Shown piece after piece: positions 23,148 to 35,146 of a stretch of DNA of 64,000 bases. Under the pieces are notes generated by a model that had not been told where the DNA came from, did no database searches, and saw only the letters and a program-made list of their open reading frames with translations. Position 1 is the stretch's first letter; each line of letters begins with the position of its first letter. Origin of the DNA: Ziziphus jujuba (Eukaryota; Streptophyta; Magnoliopsida; Rosales; Rhamnaceae); contig NC_083379.1 in NCBI RefSeq assembly GCF_031755915.1, forward strand, positions 20,904,001-20,968,000, in the 5' to 3' direction. The translations under genes and the position numbers were made by a program.

Positions 23148-24823
23148 TGATACGAACCTAGGTCGACTTGCTCCTAAACCCGTATTATACTAGTCTTGAT
23201 CGAAATTAAGTTTAAATATAATGGTCACTTTAACCTCTAATTAATTTATGATTAGAAACCTTGGTATATGATGAAGATGTTACAATAGGTGATGGATGTC
23301 CTATGATAAGTCAATCTAAAACACTCGATTTCTATTTGATGTTTTAGGTATTTAAAGAGAATAAAGAGAATTCTTTCTCTCAATTAATTTTCTATAGGAA
23401 TACTGTATTGTATATTATTGAGAAAAAAAAGCCCTCAAATAGGTTTGAATGAAAAAAATAAAACCCTAAAACAACTAGGTTAGAACTGGCCAAGGATAAG
23501 GAAACAAAGGTGTCACCAAATTCTACTACCTCTCCTAATCTAATTTGGATTCAATTCATTTATTTTGAATTAGGAATTAATTAATTTACAATCAAAAGAA
23601 TAAAATTCTAACTTTCCTAAAGTAATTTGTTTAGCAAATAAATAAATAAAAACCAGAGTAAAGACTATTTACTAAAACAAAAGACAAATGTTCAAATTAG
23701 GAAACTAGTTTACTAGTTTGCCGACTAAGCTAACTTTGTCAAATCACTAGCTAAATGGAGATAAGTTAGTAACATTAAATGTAGCACTCACATTATACTT
23801 ACCTGGTAAGTCAAGCTTCTAGGTGTTTTCATTAGCCCTCTCCAAAACTTGAAAAAGGTCCATCCACTCAAGGCATAAGCTTTGTCTTTCATTGTTTGGG
23901 GAACCTCTCATTCCTTAGGTGCAAACAAACCCAATCTCCGAGTTGGTTCTCATTCTTAACATATTCCTCCATCCTCCTTTCAATGTTTGCTTTTGTCTTC
24001 TCATGAATCCGCTTTAAAAAATCAGCTTTTTGTTTTTAATCTAGATTAGCACGTTCACTTAAAGACAAATATGTTAAATATAATGGAGTTAAAGGATTAA
24101 AAGCATAAATAATTTCAAATGGAGTATATTTAGTAGTTGAATGCATAGATCTATTATAAGCAAATTCCACATACAAACATTCCTCTCAAGTTCTTAAGTT
24201 TCTACTAATTAATGCTCTTAGTAATGTAGACAAAATTTTATTCACTACTTCAGTTTGTCCATTAGTTTGTGAATGACAAGAAGTTGAAAATAAAAGTTTA
24301 GTCCCTAACTTAGTCCAAATTTTTTTTCAAAAATAACTCAAGAACTTAGCATCCCTATCAGAAATAATTGTTCTAGGCATTCCATGTAGTCTTACTATTT
24401 CTCTAAAGAATAAATTAACTACATTGGATGCATCATCAGTTTTATTACACGCAATAAAATGTGCTATCGTAGAAAATCTATCAACAACTACAAAAATTGA
24501 ATCTTTTCCATTCCTAGACGTAGGTAAACCAAGAAAAAAAATCCATAGGTAAATCAACCCATGGATGTGATGGGATCGACAAAGGTAGGTACAATCTGTG
24601 CGGCTTCAATCTAGATTTGGATTTTCGGCACTTTAGACACTTTTCACATATCCTCTCCACATCTCTCCTCATGTTCGGCCAATAAATATGTTCTTACAGA
24701 ATAGACAAACTTTCTACAACTCCAAAATGACCCATTAAACCCCCACCATGACCTTCCCTAATTAATAATTCCCTAATGCTACAATTAGGCACATAAAGTT
24801 GACTTTCCCGAAACAAAATGTTA
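23148..24823 (-). mobile_element. CRM-like gypsy fragment B (LTR plus integrase)
   Basis: Minus-strand fragment. 23148-23755 is the terminal half of a 3' LTR (TGATACGAACCTAGG in plus sense) fused to the integrase C-terminus (about 23756-24050), followed by the integrase core. The fragment stops abruptly at 24823, where the minus-strand copia begins; the rest of the element is absent. Confidence 0.8.
23756..24823 (-). pseudogene. Integrase of fragment B
   Basis: The open piece 24327-24557 reads [23 protein letters not shown] and IISDRDAKF (second catalytic Asp). The first catalytic Asp segment at about 24540-24570 is shifted. Upstream (24600-24820) lies the zinc finger region ending in FRESQLYVPNCSI-like sequence; downstream (23760-24060) is the C-terminal domain. 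Same family as A and E. Truncated at its start by the copia junction. Confidence 0.8.
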
Positions 24824-24829
24824 GGCATG

Positions 24830-25574
24830 ATGTATAGCAGACTCCTAAGTTGCTAAAATCTCTCCTTTGACAATGGTTTCATAAGGATATCTGCAAGTTG
24901 ATCTTGCATAAGGTGATGAACCAAGTTTGTCTCCTTATTTCTTTCCGCCTCTCAAATGCTATGATACTTTACGAGAATGTGCTTTGTTCTCCTGTGTTGC
25001 ACTTGATTTTTGTCAATGGCAATGACTGAAATGTTGTCACAATGGATGCTTGTTGCATTGTGTTGCTTGCAACCCAAATCATCAAGCAATTTCCTTAACC
25101 AAATTGCTTGGTTTGATGATGCTACTACTGAAATATACTCAACCTTGGCAGTTGATTGTGCTGTGGTTCCTTGGACCTAAATTTAACATGAACAAGTAGC
25201 CATGGGTATTTTTCATGTCTTCAAAGCTACCTGCCCAATCATTATCACAATAGCCAGCGAGCTCATAGATTTTGCCATTCTTGTACAATACTCCATGGTT
25301 GGTCGTACATCTTACAAACCTTAGAATTCTTTTTGCAGCTTGGTAATGGTTCTAAGATAGGCCACTCATGAACCTTGATAATATACTTATAGCATACATG
25401 ATATCAGGTTTTGATGCACATAAATAAAGTAAGCTTCCTATCAAGCAAATCTAAAGCATATTTTTCTTGAGATAGAAATACACCTTTGCTTCTTTGCTCG
25501 ATCTCCAAGCCTAGAAAGTAGTTCATCAAACAAAGGTCGGACATCTCACAGGTTTGTTTCATCTTATCCTTGAA
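24830..25574 (-). pseudogene. RNase H of the minus-strand copia
   Basis: Recognisable pieces in sense: AGYCDNDWAG near 25230-25260, AEYISV and SSNQAIWLRKLLDDLG near 25070-25160, the Asp-bearing CDNIS at about 25040, TKHI..KYHSIRE, and QDQLADILMKPLSKERF near 24855-24905. Frameshifted in places. It ends at the junction with fragment B. Confidence 0.75.
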
Positions 25575-25752
25575 TTATTGGATATCTTTGACATTACAAC
25601 CTGTTATGAGCAAATCATCAACGTAAATAGAGATTACTATCTTGTTTTTATATGAGTTGGCTTTAATGCATAGGGTAGGCTCACTTACACTTCTTGGAAA
25701 ACCTTTATGAATCAAGAAGTCATCAACTCGTATAAAGTTTTGTGAAGCTTGT
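25575..25752 (-). pseudogene. RT (C-terminal part) of the minus-strand copia
   Basis: Reads VDDFLIHKGFPRSVSEPTL and the catalytic motif ISIYVDDLLITG near 25605-25640, so the active site is intact. The segment YGLKQA...WYSR is missing just before VDDFLI. At its start, sense residues KLHKTLY run from the edge of the solo LTR, and the matching EEDKVYK lies at 29231 on the other side. Confidence 0.8.
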
Positions 25753-28136
25753 TGTAACGTCCCATCCCGAAGCATTGAAAATTTTCATGTTGACCAAGGT
25801 TGACAGGGTTTAATCGTTGATCAAGTGGGTCAAAATATTGACTTTTTGCTTACATAGATTTTTGCTTTGACTCATATGTTATATAAAAGTGCTTGTCGAT
25901 ACGAGTTCGTAGACTAGTGGCACGTATAATTTGGACCTGTAGTTGAAAAGTTACGGATCTGTAAAGTTACATATATTTTTCCCGAGATTGATTTTATTGG
26001 GAAGTAGAAAATACAAAGGAGTCTTTAAATTATGCCACATGTCACCAATTGATATGTGCCATATGTCATGTTCAAAAAGTGCCACATTTCATCTTATTAA
26101 AATATTATATTACTATATTATTATATTAATAATTTATTTTATTTTATTTTATTTTTCTTTTCTTTTCCTTTCTTTTTTTTTTCTTTGCTTTTCCCGCTTG
26201 GGAAAACAGGGCTCCTTTCTTCTTCTCCCTTTTCTTCCTTATGGATCTTTCTCTTTCTCCCTCTCTCTTCCTTCCCGTTGGTCATCTCCTCCTCATTGTA
26301 GCGTCAACATCGACTGATCTGAGCATCACCGCCATGCCAAGTCAATGACCAATAATGGCGGCAATGCCATGGTGCTTGCCGTTCACTAAGACGGAGGGAG
26401 ACTCACTGGAAAACACCATAAAAGCTGGCGGCTGACTTCCTTTCAATGCGTTGGATTTTGGCCGTTTTCGACCAACTTCTGGTCTTCTCTCACTAATTTG
26501 AACCTTCTGAAGATGATGGTGACCCCCGTTTAGTCAATTCGAGCTCCTTCATGGCACACCAAGAGGACATACTTGATAGCATTTTTTAACAGAAATTCCG
26601 GCCACCACCAACTAGTTATGCTAAGTTAATTTAAATATTGGTAATCTATGTCTCTCAAGCTGCCATTTGATATATAATATGTCAATTGTTTATGGGTACT
26701 TAGAATTTTACTATTTCTGGGGTAATATTATAATTGTTGTGAAATTTGAATAGAGTATAAATATATGTAGACATGTATGTATATATATGTGTGTGCGTGT
26801 GTATACCAATGTGAGTTTTTGTCATCTTTTAGAATTCACAATGCTAAGGTGGTTTAAATTCTTGAGAATTTTGAGATTATAAATGCGAAAGGTTCCTATA
26901 TACATATATTTGAATACTCAATTAAAAGTTCACCAACAGAAATGGTGTATGGGTACCAGGAAGCTTTGGTTGGCATTTGAGTTTGGGTGAGTAATTTGAA
27001 CATTTGAAATGCTTGTATATTGTGTACTATAGTTATGTGATCATAATGCCCAACTTTAACTTCTTCTATTTATATATATGCATGTACATATACATTAGAC
27101 ATATATATGTATGTGCGTGTGTGTGTGTGTGTGTGTGAATATATATATATATACTTAGTACATAAAGATGTTCACACATATTATATTTTATATCATTCAA
27201 ATTTTTGAAGAATATTACATATGTTTCAAATTTAACAAGGAATTGTCATTTGATTTTAATGTGTTATCTTTATATGAGTTAAATATATTGGTTATATAGA
27301 ATTTATTATATTATAAGTGTTTAATATTTAAGAAATTGCTATTTAAATTTATGATGCTAACTTATCTTGGTTTAGTATATGTATTGCCTCAAATTTATAT
27401 TTTGGGCTGTTAAAGTAAGCATATTTTGTGTTAATTAAATATTTGGAAAATATATTTTATGTATTGGATATTTAATAAAGTTATTATTTATATTGAAGAT
27501 GCCAAATTGTGTTGAATAGAATTATTGTGGAAGAGATTAATTTTATGAAATTATGCTTTAAATTTTATTAAGGTTATTTTTTATTTAAATGTTGAAATTT
27601 TGATGCATAAATAATGCATTTATGTGATTTTAATTATGTATGAATTTTTATGTATCTTTTGTTATTGTTTTAATGTAAATTGATTTCATGGATTTGAAGA
27701 AAAATATTTATTTAAATTTTAGTATTTCAAAAAATATATTTATGCATTAATTAATTATTCATAAACTTTATTTTTATATAATTTTATCAAAACTCGTTAT
27801 TTTAATCATACTATAAAAATGTAGAGTTTTTTTATGCACCATACACATATCGATGTTCTGTAGTTGTGGATGTGATTAGTACACTGGCGGATTGTTATGA
27901 GTGCGCAGGTTTGTTTATTGGGTTGTCCTATGGCTGTCATCGGATCAAGGGTAAGCAGGGTATAATGCACAGTGAGCATCAGCCATCCCCTTTCATGGTC
28001 AGGATGACTGCTAGCAGCGGCACAGTGGGACGCCATGCAATCGTATACCGGTTTCTTTCTTTAACCTCCCTGTCAAGCGGTGCTTTGGGATGCTGGGCAT
28101 TGTCAGGCACTACTGGTATATAGTATGTGCATCAAG

Positions 28137-28182
<46 letters not shown>

Positions 28183-29225
28183 TATTATGTTATGTTTGTA
28201 TGTATCAAACCGCATGGGGCGACAATCCGATATGGTCCATGAAGAGCTAGCGTCATACCTATATTACCTACGAGTCCAGGGGATCGGACTGTCAATCTAG
28301 ACAACCACCTCAGATTGTATTGGTAGCAAAGTATAGCTTGAATCGTAGATCGCACGGCATATTAGAGCATATCGTTCGTACCTCCGATAAGAGTGTATAT
28401 TTTATAATATGTTTTAAATTTTAAAATATTAATCTGCTGATACTATCTTAACTACTAATAATTTGATTTTCTAACATTATACTTAATTGCCTTTATTGTC
28501 ATCACTATTGTTAATATTATTCTTGATATTAATATTGTTATTATTATTTATCATGATTTCGTTTACAATCATTTTCATTATTACTATTATTATTATCATA
28601 TGGAATCTTAGGACAATTGTCACACCCTATGGGCAAGAAAGCTAGCCATTGGGTAGGTGGGAGAGTCTTTGGGACAGCTATGATTATTTGATAGCCCTTG
28701 GACAGGTGAACATCCTCAGATAAATACAATAGCCCTCGAGCATGTATAGTAATATGGTAGCCTTCAGGCAAATTATATTAATACTATTTTTATCATTAAA
28801 ATGACTGCTTTTATTATTATTGTGATGTGGCAATTGTTTTGCTTTTCTGTCTATATTACGAATCGATATATTTGTAAAAATGATATTTGGAATGTATTTG
28901 AAATCCATGGCACTATGTGGGTGGTGAGGGCGGACGTGAACATCGAAAGGTATATTTTTGTTCTTACTTATTAGTTCATTTTATTGTGCATATGTTTTTA
29001 TATGGTTTAATATTTTAGTGCTGCAAATTGTAGAAATTATTATAGTAAGGTGGGAAGGATAAGGTGGTACCATATATGAGTATGTTTTCGTGCTGGTAAA
29101 ATTTGTGGTAAGCTCTACCCTTAGGGGAGATGCTGCCGGATTTTCCATTGGAAGGTTTAATAGTGTTTTCTTAGTATCAGGGCTTGTCTAGGGTTCCGAG
29201 AAAGGATCTTGAATGGGTCTTGACA
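25753..29225 (+). repeat. Solo long gypsy LTR (Tekay-like), 3.5 kb
   Basis: Begins TGTAACGTCCCATCCCG and ends CTTGACA. Flanks CTTGT (25748-25752) and TTTGT (29226-29230) form a target duplication with one mismatch. Removing it with one duplicate restores the copia RT reading EEDKVYK-LHKTLY. TGTAACGTCC starts and 2-4-kb LTRs are common in Tekay-type chromoviruses. No internal element sequence, primer site or second LTR is seen, so a solo LTR is the simplest reading. It includes an (AT)n run at about 28140-28176 and (GT)n near 27114-27137. Short open stretches inside it are not genes. Confidence 0.75.
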
Positions 29226-29740
29226 TTTGTACACTTTATCCTCCTCTCCTTCTTTGACAAAGCCTTTGGACTACTCAACATAGACTTCTTCATCCATTAT
29301 ACCATTTAGAAAGGTTGACCTCACATCCAAATGGTATATTTTCTAAGAATTGTTTGCTGCATATGCTAGAAGTATTCGAACAATTTCATGTCTTACCACC
29401 AGTGCAAAGGTCTCCATGTAATCCACACCATATTGTTGGACATATCCCTTTACCACCTGTCTTGCTTTGTCTTTGTTCCAGGTGCCATCAGGGTATAGTT
29501 TGGCTTTGAAAACCCATTTAACACCTATCACATGTCCATCTCTTGGACTTGGTATCAAACTCCATGTCTTGTTCTTTTCAATCATTACTAAACTCCATGT
29601 CTTGTTCTTTTCAATCATACAGAGCTCCTCTTTCATTTCAGCTTGCCATTCTTTATGTTGAGCTACCTTGTTCTTTTCAATCATATAGAGCTCCTCCATT
29701 TTAGATTGCCATTCTTTATGTTGAGCTACTTCACTATAAG
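29226..29740 (-). pseudogene. RT (N-terminal part) of the minus-strand copia
   Basis: The open piece 29343-29699 reads IGVKWVFKAKLYPDGTWNKDKARQ, VKGYVQQYGVDYMETFALV. About 29231-29340 continues with degenerate DVRS.FLNG and EVYVEQ, then EGEEDKVYK. The upstream part carries an internal duplication (MIEKNKTWSL repeated twice, and an EEL(Y/C)MIEKNK block repeated), from tandem repeats at about 29569-29740. Joined in the ancestral element to 25752 and below. Confidence 0.85.
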
Positions 29741-29744
29741 TTGC

Positions 29745-30900
29745 TGGTCATGTGTTGCCAAGCTTGCTCTCTTATAGTGTTTTACAATTGATTTGGTTCC
29801 CCTTTTGCCAACATAATTTTCATTGGCTGGATCATCATCTTCTTCGTGTTTGACAGCATTTAGATCACCTTGGTCTATGGAAGGAGTTATTGATTGAATA
29901 TAAGTGTTTCTTTGCACTTTGTGTTCTTTCCAATCCCATTGTGAATTTTCATCTACTATAACTTCTCTTGAGATAACAATCTACATCTTTGACACATCAT
30001 ATATTCTATAGCCCTTTGAAATTGAGCTATAGCCAACAAATATGCCAATGTTTGCTTTTTTTTCTAGCTTGGACCTCTTAGTGTCATGAACATGCATATA
30101 ACAAGTACTTACAAAATTTATTAGGAGTTTTGGAGTAAATTGCCATACTTGGAAATCTATCAAGGAGGTAGACACGTGTATTGGCAACTTCAGCCTAAAA
30201 TTTCTTAAATAGGCTTTTCTTGAACAGTAAGCATCTTGATGTTTCCATGATGGTTCTGTACTTTTTTTGTCTAACTCCATTTTTCTTTTTCTCTTTTGTG
30301 GTGTGTATGGAGTTGTTAGTTGATATATGATGCCACTTTACTTGTAAATGTCTTGGAAAGCACTTGAAATGTACTCACCATCATTGTCTATTTTAACTAC
30401 CTTGATAGTTGTTTGTGCTTGATTCTTCACAAGTGTTTTTAAATCTTGAAACGTGGTTACTACCTCTAATTTTTATTTGAGGAAGTAGATCCAACATTTT
30501 CTTGAATAATCATACAAAAAAATTACCAATTACCTCCTTCCAGCATGAGTTGTCTCATTCATCAGTCCACATAAATCCTAGTGCACTAGTTGTAGCTTTT
30601 CCTTTGCCTTTCTGAGAGATGTCAAGGGAAGTGGTTGCCTTTTGAGCATACCAAGTTGACATTTTTGGCATGCAACTTCAATCTCTAGGGTTTGCAGTAG
30701 ATTCTCAACAACTTGTTGAGTTTGCATTTGTTTTATGGTGGCATAGTTGTAGTGACCAAATCTTCTATGCCATAGCTCTGATTCTTCAAGGCTGATTGAT
30801 TTTATTGATTAAAATCAATCACAAGGCTATTATCCTTCATACAGAAAAATAATACAACTTTTTCATTCTTAGATATTTCATAACTTATATCCAAGAATTT
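29745..30900 (-). pseudogene. Integrase of the minus-strand copia
   Basis: Decayed integrase. 29981-30280 holds the C-terminal part ([19 protein letters not shown]..., [28 protein letters not shown]), the usual end of copia integrase. Earlier core motifs are recognisable only piecemeal near 30340-30760 (an IKVVKIDND-like stretch near 30390; HYNYATIKQMQTQQVVENL near 30710-30755). Multiple stops. Confidence 0.7.
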
Positions 30901-30909
30901 CTCAGTGCA

Positions 30910-31500
30910 TCATTCCTTCATAAGTTATGGCACACTCAATAAGTTCTCGAACAAGTTTGGAACATACAACATGTTTGTAATCAGTGTTGTACCTTTTCCC
31001 TGTGCCTGCATCATTATTCCATTTTCTGCCTTGATTTTTGTTCCAATTCTTGAGTCTAACTTCATAAATAGATCATGGTTGTTGCACATATGGTTAGTAC
31101 AACTGCTGTCCAGGACCCATGAGTCTTTAGTTATGCTTGCAAGGCTGCAAGTGGCTGTGAAGGTGTGTTCATGCTCTTCACTAGACTCCTCAAATTCTTG
31201 AGCTTGTCTTGCTTCTTGCCTTTGGTTCTTTCTCCTAGAAACTTTCTCCATGTGATCAAATTGCTTGCCAATTTTGCATTGAGCATTTGATTTCCAACAC
31301 TATAGTTTAGTCGTGTGTCCTTACTTTTTGCATATTATGCAAGGACTATAAAGTCTTCTTGTTCCCTCTTTGATTGGTGATGTCATTGCCTCTATTTGGC
31401 TTTGAAAAGGCTGAGCTTGCTAGATTGACTTGCCTTTATTATTGGTTGCAAAAGTTACTTTACTCGAATTTAGAAGCCGAAGATTCCTCCTTTGTTCCAT
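30910..31500 (-). pseudogene. Zinc knuckle and protease of the minus-strand copia
   Basis: 30925-31251 encodes the protease start: DSWVLDSSCTNHMC, where the catalytic DSG has become DSS, then NMLYVPNLFENLLSV. Upstream near 31310-31350 a CIIC-x4-H-x4-C zinc knuckle is visible but contains stops. Inactive. Confidence 0.75.
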
Positions 31501-31519
31501 GGCTTAAAATGCATTGATC

Positions 31520-32091
31520 AATTAAGTAAGTGAGATTTGTGAGAGATCTATTGTCTCTTCCAAAGATGAAATATTTGCTTCCTATTTCTCTGGAAGGCAT
31601 ATGAGGATCTTTTCAACAATCCTTTGATCTAGAAAGTCTTCACATTGTCACCAAATTTGGTTCATAATCTTCATGATTTTGTTTAACAACTCTTTCAGAG
31701 TTTCATATTCTAAACATTTTCAGATTCTCAAACTCTCTTCTAAAGTTGAGCAGCTGCATTTGTTTCGTTCTTATGGTTCTTTGGAACTCCTCTTAAAGCT
31801 TTCCCAAGCTTCTTTAGGTGTTATGCAAGTCATAATCCTTGTAAAGATCTCATCAGTAATAGCAGCTTGTATTGCTATGAGAGCTTTATAAGGTCTTGCA
31901 TTTTCTTCACTATGGAGCTTAATTTGGTTTATGGAAGCTCCTACCCTTAAAGGTTTTCGTACATAATCATATTTAACCAGTTCCCAAAGATTGTAAGCTT
32001 GAAGATAAGCTTTCATTTTGATTGACCGAATTGAGTAGTTTTGGCCATCAAACAAAGGAGTTGAAAGTGCTGAAAAATGTGAAGAAACCAT
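31520..32091 (-). pseudogene. Gag of the minus-strand copia
   Basis: Starts at 32091 with MVSSHFSALSTPLFDGQNYS, then KMKAYLQAYNLWE and IQAAITDEIFTRIMTCITPKEAWESF, typical of a copia Gag N-terminus. The open stretch ends at 31771; the frame is broken after that and the rest is degenerate down to about 31520. Confidence 0.8.
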
Positions 32092-32770
32092 TGAAACTGA
32101 TAAGTATTCTTTGGATTCTCACTTTGTTTTGGCAAAGGATTAAAGAAACAAAGCTCTTATACTAAATTGAAAGATTAGCACAAGGTTTATCTAAAGAGAA
32201 CAAGGGTTTAAAGATGATGGAAATTGATTTTGGAAGTGTTTTGAAGCGCTCGGCCTTGATGCTTTTGAATAAGGTGTTAAATTTTCTAGCAAGGCCAGTA
32301 TAGATGTTTCTCTTGTTCTCAAAGGGAAAACTGAGGTGTGTTACCAAAACCAAATTCAATTTATTCATTATAATGTTACACATATATATAGCTCGCAAAA
32401 ATTGTGTGAAAGTATACCATGGTCCAACCTAGGCACTGATAATTTCTAAGTGCTTCATGGTGAAGCAACTACAAGTGTGAATGCAACTTCATCACATGCC
32501 TCTTAAATTTTGATTAATGTTGTTGGCTTATTGAGTATTCAAATTAAAGTAGTCCTTATGCATGATGCCATATGTCTTCACATACATTGGATGAGAGGTT
32601 GGCCGAATTATAAGACTCCATATAACCAAGCAGCTGTCCATGTCATCATCCATGTCACCAAGGTACGTCCATTTCATTAAGGTGCTTAAGTTTTCTTAAA
32701 CCCTAATTTAGCTAATATACTTTAATTAAATAATTTTGGTATCTTTAAGCCAACTTAACTAGCCTAAATT
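32092..32770 (-). repeat. Leader and probable 5' LTR of the minus-strand copia
   Basis: In sense, a degenerate primer site (TAGTATAAGAGCT, complement at 32152-32164) separates Gag from a stretch of about 600 bp whose sense start is near 32770 (TGTGTACAAT). A TATATATA stretch lies at 32383-32392. There is no second copy in the window to fix the limits. Confidence 0.45.
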
Positions 32771-32838
32771 GTACACATAAAATTGGATGGAACAAACTAT
32801 CAGTTAAAATACAAAACAAGCTTGAATAGTAACCTTTC

Positions 32839-33985
32839 TGATGTGATTCCGCCCGAGCCTGCTCAACTGATAACCCGCTGGGGTGCTGACTCGACACGGA
32901 TGAATATTAGGCCAATCACAAGAGCTCAAATTAAGAGATTTAAGGACAACCTGGGAGTATTTATACAAGGGGTAATCAATCTCAACAGAGCTTGTCCATA
33001 CTTGAAGATACAAAGCCTATTCTAAGCATCCAAGTGGTGGAAGCCGATACGGACCCGGGTGACGGTTTTGGTACATTTTTGGAGTCCGGGAAGCATGAAA
33101 TGGTTTCAATGCTTTATGGGTTCAATACATATGCCTAAGAGGTCATAGAATCAATTTAAAGCAGCCTCAAATGCAATCAAAAAGGGCTTGTACGGACAGC
33201 TTCAACAATTTGGCCGAATTTGCTGTATTGCTTCCTGGCTTTACTGTATTTTACTGTATTAGCCTTTTCTTATTTTTTTCAAGCATGGGCAACGTGTGGT
33301 ACTTCATATTCAGCTTATTTGGCATCCTACAAAGCATCTAGAAGCTGATTTGGAGCTCAAAGAGGTCAAAGATTGGTCAAAGTCAAATTAATCAAAAAAG
33401 CTAGTATTATAGTTTCCTAATTTTATTCTACTTCTTGTTTTAGGAAACTACCATTACTTTTTAGTTTTTATTTATTTATTTTCTGGACAAATAAGTTTAG
33501 GAAAGTTATTATTTTATTATTTTCATTGTAAATTAATTAATTCCTAATTCAGAATAAATGAATTAATTAATCAAATTTAGTTTAGGAAACTTAGTTTAGA
33601 ACATATTAGAATTCGGTCAAGTTTCCTAATTCCTATAGGAGTCCGGTTTTCAATAATTTTTTAAGGGTTTATTTTGTTTCTTTCAAGCCTATTTAAAGGC
33701 TTATTTTTCAATAATAAAAAAACTTTGATTTGATTAAGAAAATACTTGTGAGATTAATTATCTCTTTGTTCTTTGAGAACACCTAAAACACCATTAGAGA
33801 ATTGGTTGTTTTAGCTTGACTTATCAATAGGTTTTCCATCCCCTATTGTGGCGTCTACATTATACCAAGGTTTCTAACCACAGGTTGGTTAGGGGTTGAG
33901 GTCAATTCCATTAGAACTTGAACTTAATTAAGATCCGGGCTAATATAATACGGGTTTAGGAGCAGGTCGTCCTAGGTTCGTATCA
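32839..33985 (+). repeat. 5' LTR of element C
   Basis: Starts TGATGTGATTCC and ends CGTATCA. TATTTAAAG at 33690-33698 is the best TATA candidate. The first 186 bp encode the last residues of the polyprotein when present as a 3' LTR. Confidence 0.95.
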
Positions 33986-35146
33986 TTTGGTATCAGAGCT
34001 AAATTTTGTTCAGGTTTGATCTATCTTTATTTGGTTGATTTGTTTTTGTGTTATTCTGCAATTTTAGCATTAGGTTAAGGTTGCATCCATCCCATACACG
34101 TTCTGCATCTTTAAAAAAAAAAAAAAAAAAAATTCATTCCTAGTTGAATTAGGTTTCCTAGTTTTATCGTATTTTTGTTTCCTAATTTGTTGGTTGTCTA
34201 TTATCATTGTTCTTGATAATTTTGGTTTTTGTTGATTTTCCTTTGCTGTTTTAGTCTTAAATATTTGTATTCATATATTAAAAAAAAAAAAAAAAAGAGT
34301 TTGCGGCAACATTAAAAAAAAAAAAAAAAAAAAAAACTGCACATTTGTGTTTATTTGGAGGTCACGGGTTTGGTGTTTGTTTTGGAGTTGGAATTGCAAT
34401 TTTGGTAATTATTCTTGCTACTACAGTTGTTTATGTTCTGTGAGTGAAAAAAAAAAAAAAAAAGAAGAGGTAAAGCCGAATAAAAAAAAAAACAAAAGAA
34501 AAATATTTCAGTTTGTTGGAGTTTGATTTGTTTGCTGGAAATTTGTTGGAGCTGCTGGTTTTTTTATTATTTATTCAATATTTGAGTTGCTGGAGAATTA
34601 TTTTTGCTGCTGGATATTTGGATTTTGGGTGCTTAAATTATTTGGATTAAAATTAGTTAAAGGAATTGATACAAAACTTAAATTACAAAGAATAACAACC
34701 AACAACTTTTCTATATTTTGTTCTCTTTGATTCTTGTTCATATTTGAATTTCTTTTTCTGGAATTTTATTCTTGAACTCATAATCTACTACCATCCGGTG
34801 CAGTTTTCAAAAATTCCAACGTTTTCCCATTATTTTGTGTTTTCTTGTCTAGAAAGCCGAAAAATTAGGATTTGTTGGATTCTTTCGGTATTGCCTACTT
34901 TTTGCTACTGTTTTGTTGATAAGTTTAATTAAAACATACTAGTGATCTAATTGCTGTTTTGTGGATGTTTTAATTAGAACTTTGAGATAATTCATTGAGT
35001 GGAAAAAGGCAAGAGTGTGTGAGCTTAAAAGAGGGTAAAAGCCGAAACTAGTGTGCAAACACGAGTGTCGAGACCTTGTTTGAGTGAAACACGTGAGGGA
35101 GTGAATATTGTGAGGATTTATTTTATTTTTGCAGTATTTTACTAAC
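33986..35146 (+). other. Leader of element C: primer site and five encoded poly-A runs
   Basis: TGGTATCAGAGC at 33988-33999 is a perfect initiator tRNA-Met primer site. The leader then holds A runs of 20, 17, 23, 17 and 11 at 34113, 34280, 34314, 34447 and 34482. Similar runs occur in the leaders of A, D and E. No upstream gene is evident; the short open stretch at 34744-34932 has no family match. Confidence 0.85.

Larger units (their letters stand above)
24824..32770 (-). mobile_element. Degenerate Ty1-copia element, minus strand
   Basis: Minus-strand copia with Gag at 31771-32091, protease near 31090, integrase at about 29750-30900, RT at 29226-29740 plus 25575-25752, and RNase H down to about 24840. 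It is interrupted by a solo gypsy LTR at 25753-29225. The 5' side has a degenerate primer site at 32152-32164 and an LTR candidate up to about 32770. No 3' LTR is present: the RNase H end abuts CRM-like fragment B. Many stops; inactive. Confidence 0.85.

Noticed and set aside
24824..24824. Clean insertion of the minus-strand copia into CRM-like fragment B
   Set aside because: No copia 3' LTR or target duplication is visible at this joint; a deletion or recombination joint fits better.
25943..28123. Open frames of 85-124 codons inside the long LTR
   Set aside because: Low-complexity or chance frames in LTR sequence with no family motif.
32783..33025. 80-codon frame beginning MDGTNYQ
   Set aside because: It crosses the left end of element C; the first part is flanking DNA and the rest is the LTR-encoded tail of the polyprotein without its upstream part.
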